A stretch of 64,000 nt of DNA from Dendrolimus kikuchii (lineage: Eukaryota > Arthropoda > Insecta > Lepidoptera > Lasiocampidae): positions 16,795,237-16,859,236 of the forward strand of contig CM034411.1 of NCBI GenBank assembly GCA_019925095.2, written 5' to 3'. The position numbers and the translations under genes are program-made. Under the pieces are notes generated by a model. It searched no databases. It had not been told where the DNA came from and saw only the letters and a program-made list of their open reading frames with translations. Shown one piece after another: positions 52,348 to 63,600 of this stretch (position 1 is the first letter of the stretch; every line of letters starts with the position of its first letter).

Positions 52348-54500
52348 GTAAGTATGGATAGGGGGGGAGCTAGAGGGGGGGGAGGTAAGTAGATCAATAG
52401 ATCTCGTCGTCCCGAGTTGAATGATACCAAACTCGACTATGTTCGCTTTGAAATTGGCTGAGAAACAGGCTGCGAAGTTTTGTCCCCAAAAAACCGGATG
52501 AAACTTCGCAACTTTCAAATCGTTGTTTCTCACTCAATATCAATGCTAAAAGCTCGAGCTTGGGCTCAAACCTCTCGCCTCGGCAAGATCTATCGACTGA
52601 GTCGAAAAAACAAGCTGAAATTTTTCCAAAATTTTTTATCCTAAAAATGGGTCCAATGGGTACTCCTGGTGCTGAGGGCCACCCCTGAGGAAACCCGAGC
52701 TTCCTCAGGTGGATATTTGCTGAGTTATTGGAAATCTAAAATTTCCAAGATGGCCGCCTGTAAAGTTTGTACCCTTTAAACTCAGCAACCAGAATGCCTA
52801 CTGGGCCCGTGCTTGGGTTCTCTGGGAAGCCCCTGGGCTGAACTAGGTCCTAATTCTATTTTTACACAATAAAAATTTTTGCACGATTTTTTGGCTTAAA
52901 CCTAAAGAGTAGGCTGTTCTAACACCTACAGTCCAAGCCCCAACTTTCTACGGTGGATAATGACCGAGATATCACACTTTGAAGATTTTCAAAATGGCGG
53001 CCGAGCTGTCAAACCAAGGCGAGAAAACGTCGCCACACCCTTGTTTTTGGTCCGATTTCGTCCGGACTTGGACTGTAGTGTCTCCCGTCAGCTTCTCCTC
53101 CCCGCCTGGGGGGGGGCTTACCTAAAAAATTTTTCGCCTGTTTAACAGGCTGGTCCGACGCAGAAGCCTTGTCCAATACCAACAGTCGAAATCCCGCCGC
53201 GCTACGTCCAAAGATGGCCGAGATATCTTGACTTTAAGAAATTCAAGATGGCGCCGGCCCTTAGCCAAAAAGCACCAACTTGCGGTTTCTCGGGCCCCTA
53301 TGGGCCGAAACCGATCGAGCTTGGGCTCGATTTGAAGCTCTCGGCGAGACTCGACCGCTGCTTACCCTACTTACTCGCTAAAACTTATATCTATATATTT
53401 ATTTAACTTTTAAGCCAAAAAATTTCTATCTCGGAAAGTATAGGTCCTAAAAATTTCAAAAAATTACCAAAATTTGCCGAAAACTTTGCTCTGTATTACC
53501 CTTAATTTTGTTGCTTTTACCCCAATATTAAAAACTTATACAAACTTAAAAAATTTACAATTTACGGTTTTTTAACTTTTATTAAATATTTTCCCTACAC
53601 AAAAAATCGGGTTATCATGCAGGCAGATAGAGCTGTCTGCCCTGCACAATCCTACAATTTTAAAACCCACGCGTCTCTTATACTTTCCGAGATATAAGCA
53701 AATTAAGTTTAATTTTCTAATTAAAAATAATTAAAGACTATGTTACTTAAAATTCTTCCAGGACCGGAAATGGGCTGCTCCTCTTGAAGTCTTCAAATGA
53801 CCCTAACCTCAGATCGCTGACACCAATAACGGCGGAGCAATTTTGAGGTTAGGATCTTGTTTTTTTAACGATGGCTTCCGGGGGGCTGGTCCGATTCCCT
53901 CGAACAGGGTGTCGAACGATGCGTCTTCACAAGGGCTTTCTGGCCAGTACAGAAAAACACCCGGATATCTTGGAAAATTTTGAAGTTATGACCGAAAAAC
54001 AAAAATCACTAAAAATTTTTCACTGTTTTTAATTTTTTATGCTGTCGGTATTAACAAATGTTAAGGTCGTTTCTGGCACTTTACCTTAATTTTTTACGCT
54101 GAATCCGATGGTATTTTTAGTTTTTGAATCCGTCCAAATTTGACAAAAGTAGCACCACGTTTTTTCACTTTAAGTCCAAAATCTTCGTAAGTGGAGTTGG
54201 GATTTTGCCGGTTGTATTTTTGCAGGGTGGGGGCACCTGGGCCCCACCAAAGCCGCCACTAAAAACTTGGTGTCGTCGATCGCGTTTCCGAGTTATGAAT
54301 TTTTTAAAGTTCAAAATTTCGTTTTTACGCAATAACTTTTTTAGCCGAACTGCTAGAGAACTGCTTTTTGCACAGGCGTATGCGCCTCACTTTTGCGCAC
54401 ACACTGACACTTCGCACGATACGATACGATCGAAAAAACCTATTTTTCCGAATTTATTTCGGAGGAGCAAAACTTAAATCGACTGTCTCGGGCCGTGGTT
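52348..54500. other. telomere-proximal sequence with degenerate internal repeats
   Basis: Related words recur: AAGATGGC-type at 52750, 52993 (AAAATGGCGG), 53212 and 53248; GAGATAT near 52967, 53219 and 53690; CGAGCTTGGGCTC at 52555 and 53316, followed in both cases by CTCTCG/CTCGGC. A 117-codon plus frame (54124-54477) has no known motif. No gene, retroelement or tandem satellite is recognised. Confidence 0.5.
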
Positions 54501-54511
54501 CGAGCAAGAAC

Positions 54512-54645
54512 CGGTTAGGCTAGGTTAGGTTAGGTTAGGTTAGGTTAGGTTGTGTTGTGGGGTTAGGTTAGTGTTAGTGTTAGGCCAGGTTAGGTTAGTG
54601 TTGTGTTAGGCTAGGTTAGGCTAGGTTGAAGTTAGGCTGTTGCGC
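54512..54645 (+). repeat. TTAGG telomeric repeats with TTGTG/TTAGTG variants
   Basis: CTAGG followed by five perfect TTAGG units (54523-54547), then mixed TTGTG, TTAGTG, CTAGG and TTGAAG units up to the start of the CCAGG array. TTAGG is the ancestral insect telomere unit. Read 5'->3' rightward, this strand is the G-strand, which points toward a chromosome end to the right. Confidence 0.92.
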
Positions 54646-57600
54646 CAGGCCAGGCCAGGCCAGGCCAGGCCAGGCCAGGCCAGGCCAGGCCAGGCCAGGC
54701 CAGGCCAGGCCAGGCCAGGCCAGGCCAGGCCAGGCCAGGCCAGGCCAGGCCAGGCCAGGCCAGGCCAGGCCAGGCCAGGCCAGCCAGGCCAGGCCAGGCC
54801 AGGCCAGGCCAGGCCAGGCCAGGCCAGGCCAGGCCAGTGCCAGGCCAGGCCAGGCCAGGCCAGGCCAGGCCAGGCCAGGCCAGGCCAGGCCAGGCCAGGC
54901 CAGGCCAGGCCAGGCCAGGCCAGGCCAGGCCAGGCCAGGCCAGGCCAGGCCAGGCCAGGCCAGGCCAGGCCAGGCCAGGCCAGGCTGTGCCAGGCCAGGC
55001 CAGGCCAGGCCAGGCCAGGCCAGGCCAGGCCAGGCCAGGCCAGGCCAGGCCAGGCCAGGCCAGGCCAGGCCAGGCCAGGCCAGGCCAGGCCAGGCCAGGC
55101 CAGGCCAGGCCAGGCCAGGCCAGGGGCCAGGCCAGGCCAGGCCAGGCCAGGCCAGGCCAGGCCAGCCAGGCCAGGCCAGGCCAGGCCAGGCCAGGCCAGG
55201 CCAGGCCAGGCCAGGCCAGGCCAGGCCAGGCCAGGCCAGGCCAGGCCAGGCCAGGCCAGGCCAGGCCAGGCCAGGCCAGGCCAGGCCAGGCCAGGCCAGG
55301 CCAGGCCAGGCCAGGCCAGGCCAGTGCCAGGCCAGGCCAGGCCAGGCCAGGCCAGGCCAGGCCAGGCCAGGCCAGCTGCCAGGCCAGGCCAGGCCAGGCC
55401 AGGCCAGGCCAGGCCAGGCCACAGGCCAAACAGGCCAGGCCAGGCCAGGCCAGGCTGAAAAAGCCAGGCCAGGCCAGGCCAGGCCAGGCCAGGCTGTGCT
55501 GCTGTGCTGTGCAGGCCAGGCCAGGCCAGGCCAGGCCAGGCCAGGCCAGGCCAGCCAGGCTGTGCCAGGCCAGGCCAGGCCAGGCCAGGCCAGGCCAGCC
55601 AGTGCCAGGCCAGGCCAGGCCAGGCCAGGCCAGGCCAGGCCAGGCTCAGGCCAGGCCAGGCCAGGCCAGGCCAGGCCAGGCCAGGCCAGGCCAGGCCAGG
55701 CCAGGCCAGGCCAGGCCAGGCCAGGCCAGGCCAGGCCAGGCCAGGCCAGGCCAGCCAGGCCAGGCCAGGCCAGGCCAGGCCAGGCCAGGCCAGGCCAGGC
55801 CAGGCCAGGCCAGGCCAGGCCAGGCCAGGCCAGGCCAGGCCAGGCCAGGCCAGGCCAGGCCAGGCCAGGCCAGGCCAGGCCAGGCCAGGCCAGGCCAGGC
55901 CAGGCCAGGCCAGGCCAGGCCAGGCCAGGCCAGGCCAGGCCAGGCCAGGCCAGGCCAGGCCAGGCCAGGCCAGGCCAGGCCAGGCCAGGCCAGGCCAGGC
56001 CAGGCCAGGCCAGGCCAGGCCAGGCCAGGCCAGGCCAGGCCAGGCCAGGCCAGGCCAGGCCAGGCCAGGCCAGGCCAGGCCAGGCCAGGCCAGGCCAGGC
56101 CAGGCCAGGCCAGGCCAGGCCAGGCCAGGCCAGGCCAGGCCAGGCCAGGCCAGGCCAGGCCAGGCCAGGCCAGGCCAGGCCAGGCCAGGCCAGGCCAGGC
56201 CAGGCCAGGCCAGGCCAGGCCAGGCCAGGCCAGGCCAGGCCAGGCCAGGCCAGCTGTGCCAGGCCAGGCCAGGCCAGGCCAGGCCAGGCCAGGCCAGGCC
56301 AGGCCAGGCCAGGCCAGGCCAGGCCAGGCCAGGCCAGGCCAGGCCAGGCCAGGCCAGGCCAGGCCTGTGCCAGGCCAGGCCAGGCCAGGCCAGGCCAGGC
56401 CAGGCCAGGCCAGGCCAGGCCAGGCCAGGCCAGGCCAGGCCAGGCCAGGCCAGGCCAGGCCAGGCCAGGCCAGGCCAGGCTGTGCCAGGCCAGGCCAGGC
56501 CAGGCCAGGCCAGGCCAGGCCAGGCCAGGCCAGGCCAGGCCAGGCCAGGCCAGGCCAGGCCAGGCCAGGCCAGGCCAGGCCAGGCCAGGCCAGGCCAGGC
56601 CAGGCCAGGCCAGGCCAGGCCAGGCCAGGCCAGGCCAGGCCAGGCCAGGCCAGGCCAGGCCAGGCCAGGCCAGGCCAGGCCAGGCCAGGCCAGGCCAGGC
56701 CAGGCCAGCCAGGCCAGGCCAGGCCAGGCCAGGCCAGGCCAGGCCAGGCCAGGCCAGGCCAGGCCAGGCCAGGCCAGGCCAGGCCAGGCCAGGCCAGGCC
56801 AGGCCAGGCCAGGCCAGGCCAGGCCAGGCCAGGCCAGGCCAGGCCAGGCCAGGCCAGGCCAGGCCAGGCCAGGCCAGGCCAGGCCAGGCCAGGCCAGGCC
56901 AGGCCAGGCCAGGCCAGGCCAGGCCAGGCCAGGCCAGGCCAGGCCAGGCCAGGCCAGGCCAGGCCAGGCCAGGCCAGGCCAGGCCAGGCCAGGCCAGGCC
57001 AGGCCAGGCCAGGCCAGGCCAGGCCAGGCCAGGCCAGGCCAGGCCAGGCCAGGCCAGGCCAGGCCAGGCCAGGCCAGGCCAGGCCAGCCAGGCCAGGCCA
57101 GGCCAGGCCAGGCCAGGCCAGGCCAGGCCAGGCCAGGCCAGGCCAGGCCAGGCCAGGCCAGGCCAGGCCAGGCCAGGCCAGGCCAGGCCAGGCCAGGCCA
57201 GGCCAGGCCAGGCCAGGCCAGGCCAGGCCAGGCCAGGCCAGGCCAGGCCAGGCCAGGCCAGGCCAGGCCAGGCCAGGCCAGGCCAGGCCAGGCCAGGCCA
57301 GGCCAGGCCAGGCCAGGCCAGGCCAGGCCAGGCCAGGCCAGGCCAGGCCAGGCCAGGCCAGGCCAGGCCAGGCCAGGCCAGGCCAGGCCAGGCCAGGCCA
57401 GGCCAGGCCAGGCCAGGCCAGGCCAGGCCAGGCCAGGCCAGGCCAGGCCAGGCCAGGCCAGGCCAGGCCAGGCCAGGCCAGGCCAGGCCAGGCCAGGCCA
57501 GGCCAGGCCAGGCCAGGCCAGGCTCAGGCCAGGCCAGGCCAGGCCAGGCCAGGCCAGGCTCAGGCCAGGCCAGGCCAGGCCAGGCCAGGCCAGGCCAGGC

Positions 57601-60600
57601 CAGGCCAGGCCAGGCCAGGCCAGGCCAGGCCAGGCCAGGCCAGGCCAGGCCAGGCCAGGCCAGGCCAGGCCAGGCCAGGCCAGGCCAGGCCAGGCCAGGC
57701 CAGGCCAGGCCAGGCCAGGCCAGGCCAGGCCAGGCCAGGCCAGGCCAGGCCAGGCCAGGCCAGGCCAGGCCAGGCCAGGCCAGGCCAGGCCAGGCCAGGC
57801 CAGGCCAGGCCAGGCCAGGCCAGGCCAGGCCAGGCCAGGCCAGGCCAGGCCAGGCCAGGCCAGGCCAGGCCAGGCCAGGCCAGGCCAGGCCAGGCCAGGC
57901 CAGGCCAGGCCACAGGCTGTGTCAGGCCAGGCCAGGCCAGGCCAGGCTCAGGCTCAGGCCAGGCCAGGCCAGGCCAGGCCAGGCCACACAGCCAGGCCAG
58001 GCTGTCGAGTTGGTGCCAGCCAGGCTGTGCTGTGCCAGGCCAGGCCAGGCTCAGGCCAGGCTCAGGCCAGGCCAGGCCAGGCCAGTGCCCAGCTGTGCCA
58101 GGCCAGGCCAGGCCAGGCCAGGCCAGGCCAGGCCAGGCCAGGCCAGGCCAGGCCAGGCCAGGCCAGCAGGCCAGGCCAGGCCAGCGGCCAGGCCAGTGCC
58201 AGGCTCAGGTGCTCAGGCCAGGCCAGGCCAGGCCAGGCCAGGCCAGGCCAGGCCAGGCCAGGCCAGGCCAGGCCAGGCCAGGCCAGGCCAGGCCAGGCCA
58301 GGCCAGGCCAGGCCAGGCTGTGGCCAGGCCAGGCCACGGCCAGGCTCTAGGCCAGGCCAGGCCAGGCCAGGCCAGGGCCAGGCCAGGCTACTAGGCCAGG
58401 CCAGGCCAGGCCAGTGCTTGTAAAGAGGCTTCAGGGCCAGGCCAGGCCAGGCCAGGCTCAGGCCAGGCCAGGCCAGGCCAGGCCAGGCCAGGCCAGGCCA
58501 GCGCCAGGCCAGGCCAGGCCAGGCCAGGCCAGGCCAGGCCAGGCCAGGGTCAGGCCAGGCCAGTGCCAGGCCAGGCTCAGGCCAGGCTCAGGCCAGGCCA
58601 GGCCAGGCCAGGCCAGGCCAGGCTTGGTGCAGGTGCCAGGGGCCAGGCCAAGCGGCCAGGGGCCAGGTTGTGTCAGGCCAGGCCAGGCTGGTAGGCCAGG
58701 CCAGGCCAGGCTCAGGGGCTCAGTGCCAGGCCAGGCCAGGTGCCTGGTGCCAGGCCAGGGCTTCAGGCTTCAGGCCAGGCCAGTGCCAGGCCAGGCCAGG
58801 CCAGGCCAGGCCAGGCCAGGCCAGGCCAGGCCAGGCCAGGCCAGGCCAGGCCAGGCCGAGGCCAGGCCAGGCCAGGCTCAGGCTCAGGCCAGGCCAGGCC
58901 AGGCCAGGCCAGGCCAGGCTCAGGCCAGGCCAGGCCAGGCCAGGCCAGGCCAGGGCCAGCGCCAGGCTCAGGCTTCAGGCCAGGCCAGGCCAGGCCAGGC
59001 CAGGCCAGGCCAGGCCAGGCCAGGCCAGGCCAGGCCAGGCCAGGCCAGGCCAGGCCAGGCCAGGTGCCAGGCCAGGCCAGGCCAGGCCAGGCCAGGCCAG
59101 GCCAGGCCAGGCCAGGCCAGGCCAGGCCAGGCCAGGCCAGGCCAGGCCAGGCCAGGCCAGGCCAGGCCAGAGCCAGGCCAGGCCAGGCCAGGCCAGGCCA
59201 GGCCAGGCCAGGCCAGGCCAGGCCAGGCCAGGCCAGGCCAGGGCCAGGCCAGGCCAGGCCAGGCCAGTTGTGCTCAGGCCAGGCCAGGCCAGGCTCAGGC
59301 CGCTGTGCCAGGCCAGGCCAGGCCAGGCCAGGCCAGGCCAGGCTGGTGCTCAGGCCAGGCCAGGCCAGTGCCAGGCCAGGCCAGGCCAGGCCAGGCCAGG
59401 CCAGGCCAGGCCAGCTCAGGCCAGGCCAGGCCAGGCCAGGCCAGGCCAGGCCAGGCCGAGGGCCAGCCAGGGCCAGTGCCAGTTGCCAGGCCAGGCCAGG
59501 CCAGGCCAGGCCAGGCCAGGCCAGGCCAGTTGCCAGGCTCAGGCCAGGCCAGGCCAGGCCAGGCCAGGCCAGGCCAGGCCAGGCCAGGCCAGGCTCAGGC
59601 CAGGCCAGGCCAGGCCAGGCCAGGCCAGGCCAGGCTGTGCCAGGCCAGGCCAGGCCAGGCCAGGCCAGGCTCAGGCCAGGCCAGGCCAGGCCAGGCCAGG
59701 CCAGGCTTCAGGCCAGGCCAGGCCAGGCCAGGCCAGGCCAGGCCAGGCCAGGCCAGGCCAGGCCAGGCCAGGCCAGGCCAGGCCAGGCTCAGGCCAGGTC
59801 AGGCCAGGCCAGGCCAGGCCAGGCCAGGCCAGGCCAGGCCAGGCCAGGCCAGGCCAGGCCAGGCCAGGCCAGGCCAGGCCAGGCCAGGCCAGGCCAGGCC
59901 AGGCCAGGCCAGGCCAGGCCAGGCTCAGGCTCAGGCCAGGCCAGGCCAGGCCAGGCCAGGCCAGGCCAGGCCAGGCCAGGCCAGGCCAGGCCAGGCCAGG
60001 CCAGGCCAGGCCAGGCCAGGCCAGGCCAGGCCAGGCCAGGCCGTGGGCCAGGCCAGGCCAGGCCAGGCCAGGCCAGGCCAGGCCAGGCCAGGCCAGGCCA
60101 GGCCAGGCCAGGCCAGGCCAGGCCAGGCCAGGCCAGGCCAGGCCAGGCCAGGCCAGGCCAGGCCAGGCCAGGCCAGCCAGGCCAGGCCAGGCCAGGCCAG
60201 GCCAGGCCAGGCCAGGCCAGGCCAGGCCAGGCCAGGCCAGGCCAGGCCAGGCCAGGCCAGGCCAGGCCAGGCCAGGCCAGGCCAGGCCAGGCCAGGCCAG
60301 GCCAGGCCAGGCCAGGCCAGGCCAGGCCAGGCCAGGCCAGGCCAGGCCAGGCCAGGCCAGGCCAGGCCAGGCCAGGCCAGGCCAGGCCAGGCCAGGCCAG
60401 GCCAGCCAGGCCAGGCCAGGCCAGGCCAGGCTGTGCCAGGCCAGGCCAGGCCAGGCCAGGCCAGGCCAGGCCAGGCCAGGCCAGGCCAGTGCTGTGCCAG
60501 GCCAGGCCAGGCCAGGCCAGGCCAGGCCAGGCCAGCCAGGCCAGGCCAGGCCAGGCCAGGCCAGGCCAGGCTCAGGCCAGGTTGTGCCAGCTGTGCCAGG

Positions 60601-63600
60601 CCAGGCCAGGCCAGTGCTGTGCTTGTGCTGTGCCAGGCCAGGCCAGGCCAGCTGTGGCCAGCCAGGCTGTGCTGTGCCAGGCCAGGCCAGGCCAGGCCAG
60701 GCCAGGCCAGGCCAGGCCAGGCCAGGCCAGGCTGTGCCAGGCCAGGCCAGGCCAGGCCAGGCCAGGCCAGGCCAGGCCAGGCCAGGCCAGGCTGCGCCAG
60801 GCCAGGCCAGGCCAGGCCAGGCCAGGCCAGGCCAGGCCAGGCCAGGCCAGGCCAGGCCAGGCCAGGCCAGGCCAGGCCAGGCCAGGCCAGGCCAGGCCAG
60901 GCCAGGCCAGGCCAGGCCAGGCCAGGCCAGGCCAGCGCCAGGTTGTGTCAGGCCAGGCTGTGTCAGGCCAGGCCAGGCCAGGCCAGGCCAGGCCAGGCCA
61001 GGCCAGGCCAGGCCAGGCCAGGCCAGGCCAGGCCAGGCCAGGCCAGGCCAGGCCAGGCCAGGCCAGGCCAGGCCAGGCCAGGCCAGGCCAGGCCAGGCCA
61101 GGCCAGGCCAGGCCAGGCCAGGCCAGGCCAGGGCCAGGCCAGGCCAGGCCAGGCCAGGCCAGGCCAGGCCAGGCCAGGCCAGGCCAGGCCAGGCCAGGCC
61201 AGGCTGGCCAGGCCAGGCCAGGCCAGGCCAGGCCAGGCCAGCGCCAGGCCAGGCCAGGCCAGGCCAGGCCAGGCCAGGCCAGGCCAGGCCAGGCCAGGCC
61301 ACAGGTCAGGCCAGCCAGGCCAGGCCAGGCCAGGCCAGGCCAGGCCAGGCCAGGCCAGCCAGGCCAGGCCAGGCCAGGCCAGGCCAGGCCAGGCCAGGCC
61401 AGCTGTGCCAGGCCAGGGGCCAGGCCAGGCCAGGCCAGGCCAGGCCAGGCCAGGCCAGGCCAGGCCAGGCCAGGCCAGGCCAGTGCCAGGCCAGGCCAGG
61501 CCAGGCCAGGCCAGGCCAGGCCAGGCTAGCCAGGCCAGAGCCAGGCCAGGCCAGGCCAGGCCAGGCCAGGCTGTGCCAGGCCAGGCCAGGCCAGGCCAGG
61601 CCAGGCCAGGCCAGGCCAGGCCAGGCCAGGCCAGGGCCAGGCCAGGCCAGGCCAGGCCAGGCCAGGCCAGGCCAGGCCAGGCCAGGCCAGGCCAGCCAGG
61701 CCACAGCTGTGCCAGGCCAGGCCAGGCCAGGCCAGGCCAGGCCAGGCCAGGCCAGGCCAGGCCAGGCCAGGCCAGGCTGGCCAGCTGTGCCAGGCCAGGC
61801 CAGGCCTGTGCCAGTGCTGCCAGGCCAGGCCAGGCCAGGCCAGTCAGGCCAGGCCAGGCCAGGCCAGGCCAGGCCAGGCCAGGCCAGGCCAGGCCAGGCC
61901 AGGCCAGGCCAGGCCAGCCAGGCCAGGCCAGCTGGTGCCAGGCCAGGCCAGGCCAGGCCAGGCCAGGCCAGGCCAGGCCAGGCCAGGCCAGGCTGTGCCA
62001 GGCCAGGCCAGGCCAGGCCAGGGCTTGGCCAGCCAGGCCAGGCCAGGCCAGGCCAGCGTTAGGCCAGGCCAGGCCAGGCCAGGCCAGGTCGTGCTTGTGC
62101 TTCAGGCCAGGCCAGAAGAAGCCAGGCCAGCCCAGGCCAGGCCAGGCCAGGCCCAGCTCAGGCCAGGCCAGGCCAGGCCAGGCCAGGCCAGGCCAGGCCA
62201 GGCAGCCAGGCCAGGCCAGGCCAGGCCAGGCCAGGCCAGGCCAGGCCAGGCCAGGCCAGGCCAGGCCAGGCCGCCAGGCCAGGCCAGGCCAGCTGAGGCC
62301 AGGCCAGGGGCCAGGCCAGGCCAGGCCAGGCCAGGCCAGGCCAGGCCAGGCCAGGCCAGGCCATGGCCAGGCCAGGCCAGGCCAGGCCAGGCCAGGCGGC
62401 CAGGCCAGGCCAGGCCAGGCCAGGCCAGGCCAGGCCAGGGGCCAGGCCAGGCCAGGCCAGGCCAGGCCAGGCCAGGCCAGGCCAGGCCAGGCCAGGGGCC
62501 AGGCCAGGCCAGGCTGAAGTAGGCCAGGCCAGGCCAGGCCAGGCCAGGCCAGTTGTGGCCAGGCTCAGCCGAAGAAGAAACAGGCCAGGCCAGGCTCAGG
62601 CCAGGCCAGGCCAGGCCAGGCCAGGCCAGGTCAGGCCAGGCCAGGCCAGCCAGGCCAGGCCAGCCAGGCTGAAGAAACAGCCAGGCTGAGCCAGTTGTGC
62701 CAGCCCAGCCAGGCCAGGCCAGCCTAGGCGCCAGGCCAGGCCAGGCTGTGCTGTGTCAGGCCAGGCTCAGGCCAGCCAGGCCAGGCCAGGCTGTGCAGTG
62801 CCAGGCCAGGCCTGTAGCTTGTGCCAGGCTGAGCCAGGCCAGCCAGCGCTGTGCTGTGCAGTGCCAGGCTAGGCCAGTGCTGTGCCAGGCCAGGCCAGTG
62901 CGTGCTGTGCCAGGCCAGGCCAGGCCAGGCCAGGCCAGGCTGTGCCAGGCCAGGCCAGGCCAGGCCAGGCTAAAGCCAGGCTGTGCTGTGCCAGGCTGTG
63001 CCAGTTGCAGGGCTGTGCCAGGCCAGGCCAGGCCAGGCCAGGCCAGGCCAGGCCAGGCCAGGCCAGGCCAGGCCAGGCCAGGCCAGGCCAGGCCAGGCCA
63101 GGCCAGGCCAGGCCAGGCCAGGCCAGGCCAGGCCAGGCCAGGCCAGCTGCCAGGCCAGGCCAGGCCAGGCCAGGCCAGGCCAGGCCAGGCCAGGCCAGGC
63201 CAGGCCAGGCCAGGCCAGGCCAGGCCAGGCCAGGCCAGGCCAGGCCAGGCTAGGCCAGGCCAGGCCAGCTCAGGCCAGGCCAGGCCAGGCCAGGCCAGGC
63301 CAGGCTAGGCCAGGCCAGGCCAGGCTAGGCCAGGCTAGGCTGTGCCAGGTTAGGTTAGGCCAGGCCAGGCCAGGCTAGGCTAGGCCAGGCTAGGCCAGGC
63401 CAGGCTAGGCCAGGCTAGGCTAGGCCAGGCTAGGCCAGGCTAGGCTAGGCTAGGCTAGGCTAGGCTAGGCTAGGCTAGGCTAGGCTAGGCTAGGCTAGGC
63501 TAGGCTAGGCTAGGCTAGGCTAGGCTAGGCTAGGCTAGGCTAGGCTAGGCTAGGCTAGGCTGTGCTGTGCTAGGCTAGGCTAGGCTGTGCCAGGCTGTGC

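Noticed and set aside
54124..54477. 117-codon plus frame near the telomere
   Set aside because: No known motif, Phe/Lys/Arg-rich composition typical of AT-rich chance frames, no splice or start support.
54616..63378. Very long open frames (up to 1,367 codons) on both strands encoding ARPGQ or LAWPG repeats
   Set aside because: A CCAGG period contains no stop in any of six frames, so length has no meaning; no start context, splice pattern or non-repeat domain.
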